The translations under genes and the position numbers were made by a program. 64,000 bases of DNA from Mesorhizobium sp. LHD-90 (GTDB lineage: Bacteria > Pseudomonadota > Alphaproteobacteria > Rhizobiales > Rhizobiaceae). Position 1 is the stretch's first letter; each line of letters opens with the position of its first letter. The stretch is taken from NCBI RefSeq assembly GCF_030929505.1, contig NZ_JAVFVV010000003.1:1-64000 (forward strand). The letters run 5' to 3'. The notes beneath the pieces are model-generated. The model was not told where the DNA came from and made no database searches. It saw only the letters and a list, made by a program, of their open reading frames with translations. Shown one piece after another: positions 1 to 7,413 of this stretch.

Positions 1-133
1 CAGATTGAATCATTCTGTTTGCCGTTTGGCGAGGCGATCCACAAGGAAGGCCGCGCAGATCGGGCTGGTTGCCCGGGCAAGCGGCCTGACGAAGTGGGCG
101 CCCGCCAAACGGCAAACAGAATGATTCAATCTG
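1..133. repeat. 31-bp perfect inverted repeat at the left window edge
   Basis: Bases 1-31 are the exact reverse complement of 103-133, with a 71-bp spacer. The left arm begins at the first base of the window, so the repeat may continue outside it. It lies just downstream of the E1 alpha gene, which reads leftward and ends at 282. No transposase is nearby, so I read it as an intergenic palindromic element or a very large hairpin rather than insertion-sequence ends. Bases 134-281 hold no gene I can support, only a small GC hairpin near 153-177. Confidence 0.85.
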
Positions 134-281
134 AGCAAGAAACGCTCTGGTGTGACGGCGGACGGGATGCCCGCCGTCCCGGCACAGTGCAGGCAGCGCC
201 CGTTCTGTCAACGGTGCTCTCCGCCGACGCGGGGCTCCGAACTCGGCTCGTTGACCCCGGACCCGCTGCCTTGGCACATGC

Positions 282-1331
282 TCAGCGCTTGCCGGCGCGG
301 TCGTCCCAGAAGGTCACGCGGCGGTCTGCGCCAGGACCGGCTGCATTGATGTGCGACAGCATTTCGATCATCTCCGGCTGCGGAGCGGCAAGCACTTCTT
401 GCGTCGCGCCTTCGACTTCGGCCTTCATCTGCGTGCGCAGGGTTTCAACACCGCCAGCATCCAGCGAGCCTTCACCGACGAGCTTGTCGGCAAAGAGATT
501 GATCGGGTCGCGCTTCAGCCATTGGTCGAGTTCGCCCGGCAGACGGTAGGTCGCCGGGTCGGATCGCGAATGGCCGGAATAGCGGTAGGTCTTCATCTCC
601 ATTAGCGACGGGCCGTCGCCGGCACGCGCCCGCGCGACCGCGGTCTCCATCGCCGCCGCGACCGCATCTACGTCCTGGCCGTCGACGATGACGCCGGGCA
701 TCGCATAGCTGGTGGCGCGGATGGCGATATCCTCGATCGGCGTCGTCAGGTTGATGCGGCTGTATTCGCCGTAGAGATTGTTCTCGCAGATGAAGACCAC
801 CGGCAGCTTCTGGATCGCCGCGAAATTCAGCGATTCGTGGAAGGCGCCGATATTGGCCGAACCGTCGCCGAAGATCGCCACGGCGACCCGGTCGGTGCCG
901 CGCGCCTTGGCGGCAATCGCCGCGCCGCAGGCGATCGGCAGGCCGGCGCCGATGATGGCCGCCGTCGGCATCAGGCCGACGCTCGGCTCGACCAGGTGCA
1001 TGGAGCCGCCCAGTCCACCGGCGCAGCCGATGGTGCGGCCGCAGATTTCGCCGAGCACGCCCTGCGGCGTGGCGCCGAGCGCCAGCGCGTGGCTGTGGCC
1101 GCGATAGGTGCAGGTGACGATGTCGTCCGGGTCGATGGTGCGGGCGATGCCGACCGCGACAGCCTCCTGGCCGTTGGCCAGATGCGTCGAGCCGCGCACA
1201 TAGCCGTCGGAAAACAGCTTCTGGATGCGCTCCTCGACGAGGCGGATTTCCATCATGCGCTTCAATTGCTCGATGCGGTCTTCCAGCGCCTCGCGGCGGG
1301 CGATTGGGGTGTTCGAGTTCTTAGCCTGCAT
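282..1331 (-). CDS. Thiamine-PP-dependent 2-oxoacid dehydrogenase E1, alpha subunit
   Basis: 349 aa, normal length for E1 alpha of heterotetrameric pyruvate, acetoin or branched-chain oxoacid dehydrogenases. It decarboxylates a 2-oxo acid and passes the acyl group to a lipoyl domain. The TPP/Mg motif is visible: GDG at residues 155-157 closed by NN at 184-185. The loop YSGHSRSDP near 251-259 is the usual E1 alpha active-site loop. The start ATG at 1331 follows a GGAG-type ribosome site that lies inside the left arm of a palindromic repeat. It is last in a leftward run of dehydratase, SDR, VOC, E1 beta and E1 alpha. No E2 or E3 gene lies in the window, though one could follow to the left. The true 2-oxo acid is unknown; an acetoin dehydrogenase alpha subunit is a close alternative. 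Confidence 0.9.
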   Translation of the reverse strand: MQAKNSNTPIARREALEDRIEQLKRMMEIRLVEERIQKLFSDGYVRGSTHLANGQEAVAVGIARTIDPDDIVTCTYRGHSHALALGATPQGVLGEICGRTIGCAGGLGGSMHLVEPSVGLMPTAAIIGAGLPIACGAAIAAKARGTDRVAVAIFGDGSANIGAFHESLNFAAIQKLPVVFICENNLYGEYSRINLTTPIEDIAIRATSYAMPGVIVDGQDVDAVAAAMETAVARARAGDGPSLMEMKTYRYSGHSRSDPATYRLPGELDQWLKRDPINLFADKLVGEGSLDAGGVETLRTQMKAEVEGATQEVLAAPQPEMIEMLSHINAAGPGADRRVTFWDDRAGKR

Positions 1332-1592
1332 TTCTCACACTCCATGTGACCTGCGTTGCTCTTTCGGCGCGGCGGATATGGCGTCGGGCGGCGAAGCGCC
1401 ATATCGGGAATACGGTCGAGCCGCCCGACGCCATAGGCGCCCGCCGAAAGGCAACCCGAAGGGCCGGTTGAAGAAGCCGGCAGGGTTCGTCGCGCCGCTC
1501 GCCCGATGGCCCCGCATCGCCCTTCGCGCCGCTCCTGCCCTGCCGGCTTCTTGAACCGGCGCAGGCCGCATGGAGTGCGAGAAATGCAGGCT
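1323..1592. repeat. Composite palindromic intergenic element between E1 beta and E1 alpha
   Basis: A 270-bp mosaic of nested inverted repeats fills the whole gap. The outer arms 1323-1355 and 1560-1592 match at 30 of 33 positions. Inside are a perfect 15-bp pair (1378-1392 with 1420-1434), a 9-bp pair (1361-1369 with 1442-1450) and a 23-bp pair with one mismatch (1463-1485 with 1538-1560). The left outer arm covers the first nine bases and the ribosome site of the E1 alpha gene. The architecture resembles the RIME-type mosaic elements described in rhizobia; that comparison is by structure only. It could act as an attenuator or RNA-processing site between the two subunit genes. Confidence 0.8.
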
Positions 1593-1597
1593 AGCCG

Positions 1598-2605
1598 TCA
1601 TGACGCCTTCCTCCACCAGGGTTCCGGGATGCGGTTCTTGGATACGAGCGATGCCGTCTGCGCGGCGACGTAGTCGGGGCTGGGCAGGTAACGGGCCTCG
1701 AGTTCACCATTGTAGGGTACAGGCGCGTCGGGCAGGGTGATGCGCAGCGGCGGCGCCTTCAACGCGCCGAACAGTTCTGTCGAGACGGTTGCAACAATAT
1801 CGCCGCCCCAGCCGCTGCCGGCGGTGGCTTCTTCGACGGTGACGAGGCGGCCAGTCTTTCGGACCGATTTCAGGATGGTCTCACGATCCCATGGCCAGAT
1901 GGTCAGCAGGTCGATGACCTCGGCGTCGAGCCCGTCCTGCTCGGCCGCCTTCTTCGCCACGCGCACCATCTGGCCGCAGGCGACGATGGTCGCGTCATTG
2001 CCTTCCCGCACCACCTCGGCCTTGCCGAGCGGGATGCGGAAGGTGTCCGGCTCGTCGAAATCGTCGCGCTCGCCATAAAGGATGCGCGGCTCCAGCACGA
2101 CCACCGGATCCGGGTCCTCGATCGCCGACCGCAGCAGGCCGTACACCGAGCGTGAGCCCGACGCCACGCAGACCTTGAGGCCCGGCGTGCCGCGGAACCA
2201 GTGGTCGAGCATCTGCGAGTGCTGGCATCCGAAACCCTGGCCGGCGCCGGCGGAGGCGCGCACCACCAGCGGCGTGGTCAGCCGGCCGCGCGACAGGTAG
2301 CGCATGGTGGCGGCCTGGGTCGTCAACTGATCGAGCGCGACGCCGATGAACTCGATGAACATCATCTCGACCACCGGCTTCATGCCGCAGACGGCGGCGC
2401 CAACGGCTGCGCCCATGAAGGCCATTTCCGAAATCGGCGTGTCGATCACCCGCTGTGGGCCGTGGATTTCGAGCAGGCCCTCGGTCACCTTGAACGGCCC
2501 GCCGGCGGCGGCGATATCCTCGCCCATCATGATCACGGTGGGGTCCTCGCGAAGCGCGTCGTCGAGTGCCTTCATCACCGCCTGACGCATACGCATCATG
2601 GCCAC
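1598..2605 (-). CDS. 2-oxoacid dehydrogenase E1, beta subunit
   Basis: 335 aa, full length for the transketolase-like beta subunit that completes the E1 alpha2-beta2 active site. Family features include the N-terminal MMGEDIAAAGGPFKVTEGL stretch with the conserved glutamate, the aromatic-rich ISEMAFMGAAVGAA segment and the C-terminal LEARYLPS region. A GTG at 2605 is preferred because GGGAGG lies seven bases before it; an ATG at 2599 is the alternative. It sits 54 bp downstream of the VOC gene and 266 bp upstream of E1 alpha in transcription order, beta before alpha, which reverses the commoner order. The gap to E1 alpha is filled by a large palindromic element. Confidence 0.9.
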   Translation of the reverse strand: MAMMRMRQAVMKALDDALREDPTVIMMGEDIAAAGGPFKVTEGLLEIHGPQRVIDTPISEMAFMGAAVGAAVCGMKPVVEMMFIEFIGVALDQLTTQAATMRYLSRGRLTTPLVVRASAGAGQGFGCQHSQMLDHWFRGTPGLKVCVASGSRSVYGLLRSAIEDPDPVVVLEPRILYGERDDFDEPDTFRIPLGKAEVVREGNDATIVACGQMVRVAKKAAEQDGLDAEVIDLLTIWPWDRETILKSVRKTGRLVTVEEATAGSGWGGDIVATVSTELFGALKAPPLRITLPDAPVPYNGELEARYLPSPDYVAAQTASLVSKNRIPEPWWRKAS

Positions 2606-2659
2606 TTCAACACCTCCCTGCTGGCCCGGCCTGCGTCGAGGCCGGCTGATTAGACCGCG

Positions 2660-3136
2660 TCAAGCGGCCGGTTTGTAGTCTCCGAACCCTGTCGCCGTCT
2701 GGATCAGCTCGACTCGAAAGCCGTCCGGATCGATCAGATAGACCGCCCGGCCACCCTTGTTCGGACCGATCGTCGGCGTCACCGGAGGAGATACGCTTTT
2801 TACCCCGGCTTCCGCAAGATTTTTGTGAAACGTTTCCAAATCGTCGACGGTAAACGCTATGTGACCGTTGCCGATGTTGCCGTTTGCCATGTCGACGCGG
2901 TCCTGCGGGACGTTCCGGTATTCGAGAAGCTCCAGAAACGTTTCCGTTCCGGGCACGCGCAGGATAGCGCCATGCAGGTCGACATCGGGATAACCGACCA
3001 GTTCGCCGATGTAAGCCGCCCTGGGATTCCACTGGAAGACCAGTTCCAGCCCGAGCAGGTCGCGGTAGAAGTGAACCGAGCGCTCCAGCGACGTTACGGT
3101 GAAGCCGGTGTGGTGTCCCTTGGTGATCTTGGCCAT
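2660..3136 (-). CDS. VOC-superfamily (glyoxalase/dioxygenase fold) protein
   Basis: 158 aa. A vicinal-oxygen-chelate protein with two beta-alpha-beta-beta-beta modules: the first starts at HHTGFTVTSLERSVHFYRD and the second at HIAFTVDDLETFHKNL. The closing YLIDPDGFRVELIQ carries the usual metal-ligand glutamate. Members include glyoxalase I, methylmalonyl-CoA epimerase and extradiol dioxygenases, so the reaction cannot be fixed from sequence. It lies between the SDR and E1 beta genes in a leftward operon of sugar-acid type and may act on a pathway intermediate. Confidence 0.8.
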   Translation of the reverse strand: MAKITKGHHTGFTVTSLERSVHFYRDLLGLELVFQWNPRAAYIGELVGYPDVDLHGAILRVPGTETFLELLEYRNVPQDRVDMANGNIGNGHIAFTVDDLETFHKNLAEAGVKSVSPPVTPTIGPNKGGRAVYLIDPDGFRVELIQTATGFGDYKPAA

Positions 3137-3156
3137 TATCGTCTCGCTGTTGCGAT

Positions 3157-3276
3157 GAATTCACCCCGAGGGGGACTCGGAGGGGCCGGCGCCGACGTCT
3201 CCGAGTTTGGTTGTGAGAGCGCTGACGGTGTCCCCCCTCCCCCTTGTGGGGAGGGGTTAGGGGTGGGGGTGAATTC
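3157..3276. repeat. Palindromic intergenic repeat with GAATTCACCCC ends
   Basis: Arms 3157-3167 and 3266-3276 are perfect 11-bp inverted copies. Between them is a CCCTCCCC..GGGGAGG hairpin (about 3234-3256), the same type as in the element at 56471-56611. It fills the gap between the SDR and VOC genes of the leftward operon and probably belongs to a family dispersed in this genome. Confidence 0.65.
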
Positions 3277-3289
3277 GTAAGCCTCATCA

Positions 3290-4087
3290 TCACTGCGTCA
3301 TATACCCGTCGTCGCACATCACGATGTGCCCTGTGACGAGTTCGGAGGCATCGCTGGCGAGGAAGATCGCCGTGCCGATCAGTTCGCGCGGCAGGCCGAG
3401 GCGAGGGCGCAGCATGCGCGCCTTGATGAAATCGGCGGTGATAGAGGTCTTTTGCCCTGCCGCCTTGGTCAGCGGCGATTCCATCAGTGTCGGGCCGATG
3501 CCGTTGACCCTCACGCCGCGGTCGCGCCATTCCAGCGCCAGCGCCTTGGTCACCTGCAGCACGCCGCCCTTCGACGCCAGATAGGCGCTGGCCCAAGGAT
3601 AGGCGGTGAAGGAGCCGATCGAGGCGATGTTGATCACCGACCCCTTGCCTTGTTTCAGCATCTTGCCGCCAAAAGCCTGGCAGCAGAAATACGTGCCCTT
3701 GAGGTTCAGATCGAGGATGAAGTTGAATTTCTCCTCCGGGAACTCTTCCGCCGGGCTTCTGAAGGCCGAGCCCGCGCTGTTGACGAGAATATCGACATGG
3801 CCGCGCGAGGCCGCGACCTTGTCGGCAAGCGCGAAACAGGCAGCTCGGTCGGTCACGTCGAGCTTTTGGATTTCCGCCTTGCCGCCTTGCTCGGCAATGG
3901 TGGCACGCGTCGCCTCCATGCCTTCCATGTTGATGTCGGCAAGCACAACGTCGACGCCCACCTGCGCGTAGCCGATTGCCATGGCCGCGCCCAGCCCGCT
4001 GCCGGCGCCGGTGACCACCGCGACGCGGCCCTCGAGGTCGAACAGCGTTTTCGCGTAGTTGGCAGGTACGGAAGGTTCGTCCGTCAT
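3290..4087 (-). CDS. Short-chain dehydrogenase/reductase (SDR)
   Basis: 265 aa, classical SDR length. The dinucleotide site TGAGSGLG is at residues 26-33 and NSAG at 103-106. The catalytic set is Ser156, Tyr169 and Lys173 (YLASK). Asp51 at the end of beta-2 (VVLADINMEG) favours NAD(H). The ATG at 4087 is chosen because it gives the normal short N-terminus before the Rossmann strand. It follows the enolase-superfamily gene by 26 bp in the same leftward operon, so a role in oxidising a sugar, sugar acid or its 2-keto-3-deoxy product is likely. The exact substrate is not readable. Confidence 0.88.
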   Translation of the reverse strand: MTDEPSVPANYAKTLFDLEGRVAVVTGAGSGLGAAMAIGYAQVGVDVVLADINMEGMEATRATIAEQGGKAEIQKLDVTDRAACFALADKVAASRGHVDILVNSAGSAFRSPAEEFPEEKFNFILDLNLKGTYFCCQAFGGKMLKQGKGSVINIASIGSFTAYPWASAYLASKGGVLQVTKALALEWRDRGVRVNGIGPTLMESPLTKAAGQKTSITADFIKARMLRPRLGLPRELIGTAIFLASDASELVTGHIVMCDDGYMTQ

Positions 4088-4113
4088 GGTTTTGTGACCG
4101 ATCGCGGTGGCAA

Positions 4114-5253
4114 CTATTGGTCCTGGAGAATATGGTCGGGATCCTGATGCGGCTGGCTCAGGCACCACTCCTTGTCGATCATTTTGCCGAATCCCGGCCC
4201 CTGCGGCAGCGGTTTCATCAATCCATCCTCGATGATCTCCGGCTGGGCGAGCGCATCGTCGTATGGGTGCACGCCCGTCCATGGCACGCCCCACTCGATC
4301 GGCTTGTCGTCGAAACCCCAGGCGCTGAACACTTGGCTGTGGGTGTGCGGAAACATATGTGGGCCGAAATCGACGCCCGCCGCCAGACATTCGTCGATAA
4401 CGGCCCGGCCGCCGGTGATGCCGCCCATGCAGGTCAGGTCGACGCGCACGCGATCGACGGACTTCGCCATGATCAGCGCTTCCGGGTAATAGGAGCCGCC
4501 CTGTTCGTCGCCCTGCCAGATCGGCATCGGCACGCGCTTGCGCAGTTCGGCGAGCATGCGAGCGTTGCCGGGCGGAAAAATGTCCTCGATGCAGCCCATG
4601 CCGATGTCGGCGATGCTGTTGGCGTAGGCGGCCGCTTCGTCGACAGTCTTGAACATCCAGACAAGGTCGGTTCCCAGCCAGGCGTCGGGTGCCGCGGCGC
4701 GGGCGGCGCGAAGGCGCGCGCCCGAGATCTCCCATGTCGCCCCCATCGGCGCCTTGAAGCGCCGCCAGCCATTGGCATAAAACTCCGCCGTCTGCGCGCC
4801 GGTCTTCTCCGGCGGCATGATCGCCGGCGGATAACCGATGATGCAGGTCGCCGGCATCGGCTTTGCCTGCCCGCCGAGGAACTCGGCGATCGACTTGTCG
4901 GCGATCTTGGCGGCCGCATCCCAGGCGGCGAGGTCGACGATGGAAAGCGCCCGTAGTCCGATGCCGGCGCTATGGGAGCCGTAGGTGCGTCCCTTCGTCG
5001 TCCTGTAGGTCGCCTCGCGGTCGGCGATGTCGGTGCCGACATAGACTGGGGCGATGCTCTTGCGGATCTGCTCGGCGACCGCGCCGTCGCGCGTCAGCGT
5101 GAATGCCCAGCCTTCGTGTCCCGTCGATGTGCGTACCCTCACGGTTGCGAATTCGCGGATCTTCATGACCCAGTCGCCGAAGACCACCGGGGCCGGCAAC
5201 TGCGCCTGGATGGTCGCGACGCTGACATCCTTGATGATGGCCGACTTCGCCAT
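4114..5253 (-). CDS. Enolase-superfamily protein (mandelate racemase/muconate lactonizing type), probable sugar-acid dehydratase
   Basis: 379 aa, full length. The capping domain (about 1-130) is followed by a TIM barrel. Likely metal ligands are Asp196 (GTDLVW), Glu223 (CIEDIF) and Asp249/Glu250 (QGDEQGG); histidines at 299, 303 and 305 are candidate bases at the end of the barrel. The second-strand motif that is KxK in many members reads FKAPMG here, with one lysine (167) and proline where the second would be, so the chemistry may differ from rhamnonate- or galactarate-type enzymes. It is first gene of the leftward operon with SDR, VOC and E1 genes. A LacI-type palindrome at 5254-5265 directly abuts the start codon, over the ribosome site. 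Confidence 0.85.
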   Translation of the reverse strand: MAKSAIIKDVSVATIQAQLPAPVVFGDWVMKIREFATVRVRTSTGHEGWAFTLTRDGAVAEQIRKSIAPVYVGTDIADREATYRTTKGRTYGSHSAGIGLRALSIVDLAAWDAAAKIADKSIAEFLGGQAKPMPATCIIGYPPAIMPPEKTGAQTAEFYANGWRRFKAPMGATWEISGARLRAARAAAPDAWLGTDLVWMFKTVDEAAAYANSIADIGMGCIEDIFPPGNARMLAELRKRVPMPIWQGDEQGGSYYPEALIMAKSVDRVRVDLTCMGGITGGRAVIDECLAAGVDFGPHMFPHTHSQVFSAWGFDDKPIEWGVPWTGVHPYDDALAQPEIIEDGLMKPLPQGPGFGKMIDKEWCLSQPHQDPDHILQDQ

Positions 5254-5265
5254 TGAAACGTTTCC
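5254..5265. promoter_or_regulatory. LacI-type operator candidate before the dehydratase operon
   Basis: TGAAACGTTTCC matches 11 of 12 bases of the palindrome TGAAACGTTTCA, the classic shape of a LacI/GalR operator with a central CG. It touches the ATG of the leftward dehydratase gene and so overlaps its ribosome site, a position where a bound repressor would block expression. Similar sites occur at 6651, 24229 and 31405. Confidence 0.6.
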
Positions 5266-5310
5266 CCGTTGTCTCTTTGGTCGCGACGTTACGAGCCGCC
5301 GGCAGACTAG

Positions 5311-5344
5311 TCAACCGATTGATTGCCTAAAGTCAAACGATTGA
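5311..5344. promoter_or_regulatory. Tandem TCAAMCGATTGA operator candidates before the orphan ABC ATPase
   Basis: TCAACCGATTGA (5311-5322) and TCAAACGATTGA (5333-5344) lie 22 bp apart, two helical turns, in the divergent promoter between the dehydratase and the ATPase gene at 5418. The second is identical to the site at 33706-33717, before an importer that lacks an ATPase. The central CG and two-fold symmetry suit a LacI-family regulator; the product of the gene at 31723-32739 is the natural candidate. Confidence 0.55.
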
Positions 5345-5417
5345 CAAGAGGGATTCGGCTGTCTACGACTGTTCCGCGATTGGGCCAGCGCGGCCCCTTT
5401 GTCGAGCGGCGGAGCGG

Positions 5418-6578
5418 ATGGGGTCGATAACCCTCAGGGACTTGAGCAAGACCTATGGCGGGGGCACGGTTGCCGCCGTCAGGTCCGTCGATCTCGACAT
5501 CGAAGACGGCGAGTTCGTCGTCTTCGTCGGCCCGTCCGGCTGCGGGAAATCGACGCTGCTCAGGATGATCGCCGGGTTGGAAAAGATCAGCGGCGGTACG
5601 GTCGCGATCAACGGCAAGGTCGTGAACGAGGTCGCCTCGCGCAACCGCGACATCGCCATGGTGTTCCAGAATTATGCGCTCTATCCGACCATGACGGTGC
5701 GCCAGAACATCGCCTTCGCGCTGGAACTCAGAAAGTTCCCGCAGGCGGCAATCGACGAACGGGTCAACGAGGCGGCGCGCATCCTCGACCTGAAGGACTT
5801 GCTCGACCGCAAGCCCGGCCAGCTCTCCGGTGGGCAGCGCCAGCGCGTCGCCATGGGCCGCGCCATCGTGCGCCATCCACAAGCCTTCCTGCTCGACGAG
5901 CCGCTGTCCAACCTCGATGCCAAGCTGCGCGTGCAGTTGCGTGCCGAGCTCGGGCGACTGCACCAGCGGCTCGGGGTGACGACCATCCACGTCACCCACG
6001 ACCAGGTCGAGGCGATGACGCTGGGCAATCGCGTCGCCGTGTTCTCCCGCGGCACGCTGCAGCAATACGACACGCCGAAAAACCTCTACGAGGCGCCGAA
6101 AAACCTGTTCGTGGCGGGTTTTATCGGCAGTCCGGCGATGAACTTTCTGGAGGGCGCTCTCGCCGGCGACGGTGCTTTCGTGCGGATCGGAGCGGCCGAG
6201 ATAGGGCTCGGCACGCGGGCCAAGGCCGGGCAATCCGAACGCGTGCTGGCCGGCATCCGCCCCGAACATCTTTCGTGGCGGCCGCGTGCCGAAGCGGCGG
6301 CGGGCGCGCTCCCCGGCACCGTAGACTTCGTCGAAAGCATCGAGCCAGAAGCCTATGTGACGATCGTTCTCGACGATCCTTCGATCCGCGTGCGGCAGGC
6401 GGAAGAGGCGGCGGCGAACGGCTCCGCCGGCAATGGCGCCTCGCCGGATGGCGGTGTGCAGCGCATCCAGATGCGGGTTTCGTCGCGCGCCGCGCCCGCG
6501 CTTGGGCAGAAGATAGCACTGACCGCCGATCCGGACCGGATAAGGCTGTTCGATGCCGTCAGCGGAGCCGCATTGTGA
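5418..6578 (+). CDS. MalK/UgpC-type ABC transporter ATPase (orphan)
   Basis: 386 aa, the usual length for CUT1-family ATPases with a C-terminal regulatory domain. Walker A GPSGCGKS, signature LSGGQRQR and Walker [15 protein letters not shown] are all intact. The C-terminal TOBE-like region carries a short Gly/Ala/Ser-rich insert (EEAAANGSAGNGASPDGG) not usual in the family. ATG at 5418 follows GGAG. No permease or binding-protein gene is adjacent: downstream are a lipoyl protein, MaoC and CoA transferase. Its promoter shares an exact 12-bp palindrome with the importer at 33.8-37.0 kb, which has a binding protein and two permeases but no ATPase, so it probably powers that importer (inference). 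Confidence 0.9.
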   Translation: MGSITLRDLSKTYGGGTVAAVRSVDLDIEDGEFVVFVGPSGCGKSTLLRMIAGLEKISGGTVAINGKVVNEVASRNRDIAMVFQNYALYPTMTVRQNIAFALELRKFPQAAIDERVNEAARILDLKDLLDRKPGQLSGGQRQRVAMGRAIVRHPQAFLLDEPLSNLDAKLRVQLRAELGRLHQRLGVTTIHVTHDQVEAMTLGNRVAVFSRGTLQQYDTPKNLYEAPKNLFVAGFIGSPAMNFLEGALAGDGAFVRIGAAEIGLGTRAKAGQSERVLAGIRPEHLSWRPRAEAAAGALPGTVDFVESIEPEAYVTIVLDDPSIRVRQAEEAAANGSAGNGASPDGGVQRIQMRVSSRAAPALGQKIALTADPDRIRLFDAVSGAAL

Positions 6579-6650
6579 TGTCGACGCGGCCTGGTTTTTC
6601 TCCTATCGGAAGGGGGCGAGGCTGCCCCGGGGCGGGCAGCCGTCCAAGTC

Positions 6651-6664
6651 TGGAAACGTTTCAA
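6651..6664. promoter_or_regulatory. LacI-type operator candidate before the lipoyl-protein gene
   Basis: TGGAAACGTTTCAA ends 14 bases before the ATG at 6679, so repressor binding would cover the translation start region. It resembles the sites at 5254 and 31405, suggesting that the lipoyl-MaoC-CoA transferase genes and the dehydratase-E1 operon answer to one regulator. Confidence 0.6.
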
Positions 6665-6678
6665 AAGAAAGGCAGCCT

Positions 6679-6915
6679 ATGCGGTCGACCCTGAAGATGC
6701 CGAAAGTCGGCGACGCCGCCAACGAGGTGGTGATCATGGAATTGCTGGTGAAGGTGGGCGACGCGGTCGCCGAGGGCCAGAACCTGTTCGTCGTCGAAAC
6801 CGACAAGGCGCAGCTCGAAGTGCCGGCGCCGTTTGCCGGCACGGTGCGCGACATCTTGATCAAGGTCGGAGAAGAAGTGCCGACCGGCGCCCCGACCCTG
6901 GTACTGGAGGCCTAG
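6679..6915 (+). CDS. Free-standing lipoyl/biotinyl-attachment domain protein
   Basis: 78 aa, a single hammerhead domain with nothing else. The attachment lysine is Lys43 in the ETDKAQ turn, flanked by the paired glycine-containing beta turns of lipoyl domains. ETDKA is the lipoyl form; biotin carriers usually have AMKM, so lipoylation is expected. Normally this domain is the N-terminus of an E2 acyltransferase, but the catalytic domain is absent and the gene has clear ends (ATG 6679, TAG 6915). With E1 alpha/beta genes 4-6 kb away under a similar operator, it may be the acyl acceptor of that E1, or a carrier for a pathway-specific transfer. The MaoC gene follows by 6 bp. Confidence 0.85.
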   Translation: MRSTLKMPKVGDAANEVVIMELLVKVGDAVAEGQNLFVVETDKAQLEVPAPFAGTVRDILIKVGEEVPTGAPTLVLEA

Positions 6916-6921
6916 AGAGCG

Positions 6922-7413
6922 ATGCCCCGCGTCCACGATGCACGGCAAGAACATTTCGGCCTGTATCTGGACGAATACGAGGTTGGTGACGTGTTCCGGC
7001 ATTGGCCGGGACACACGGTGACGGAGGCGGAGGACCATCTCTTCTGCCTGCTCACGCACTCCGCCAGCTCGATCCACACCGACCGCCACTATGGCGAGCA
7101 CGAGACCGAGTTCGGGCGCAACGTCGTCGTCGGCACCTATGTCTATTCGCTGCTGGCCGGCATGAGCGTGCGCGACATTTCCGGCCGCGCCATCGCCAAT
7201 CTGGGCGTGCGTGAACTCAAGCATCTCGCGCCGCTCTTCCACGGCGACACGCTCTACGGCGTCACCGAAGTCCTTTCCACCAGGCCGTCGCAGTCGCGGC
7301 CGGGGCAGGGCGTGCTGACGGTGCGCACGGACGGTTTCAAACAGGACGAAACGAAGGTCTGCACCTTCACGCGGTCGGTGCTTTTGCCGATGCGTCCTGC
7401 CGGGGAGGCGTGA
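6922..7413 (+). CDS. MaoC-like hot-dog hydratase/dehydratase
   Basis: 163 aa, a single hot-dog domain of the MaoC/(R)-enoyl-CoA hydratase 2 type. The N-terminal half has the family pattern of an aspartate/glutamate-rich entry strand (GDVFRHWPGHTVTEAEDHLF) and a helix with HTD, followed by VVVGTYVYSLL. Members hydrate or dehydrate enoyl- or hydroxyacyl-CoA thioesters such as mesaconyl-CoA. It overlaps the CoA-transferase gene by one base (TGATG), so the two are translationally coupled, suggesting that a CoA thioester made by the transferase is the substrate. Confidence 0.82.
   Translation: MPRVHDARQEHFGLYLDEYEVGDVFRHWPGHTVTEAEDHLFCLLTHSASSIHTDRHYGEHETEFGRNVVVGTYVYSLLAGMSVRDISGRAIANLGVRELKHLAPLFHGDTLYGVTEVLSTRPSQSRPGQGVLTVRTDGFKQDETKVCTFTRSVLLPMRPAGEA

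Noticed and set aside
1-133. Insertion-sequence terminal repeats at the left edge
   Set aside because: The 71-bp spacer is too short for a transposase and no target duplication is visible, so it is listed as an intergenic repeat.
1335-1616. 93-codon leftward open frame inside the E1 beta/E1 alpha gap
   Set aside because: It is made entirely of palindromic repeat sequence, starts inside the E1 beta gene and has no family features.
3290-4735. 481-codon version of the SDR gene extending into the dehydratase gene
   Set aside because: The upstream part is out of frame with the dehydratase and lacks features; the SDR fold begins just after ATG 4087.
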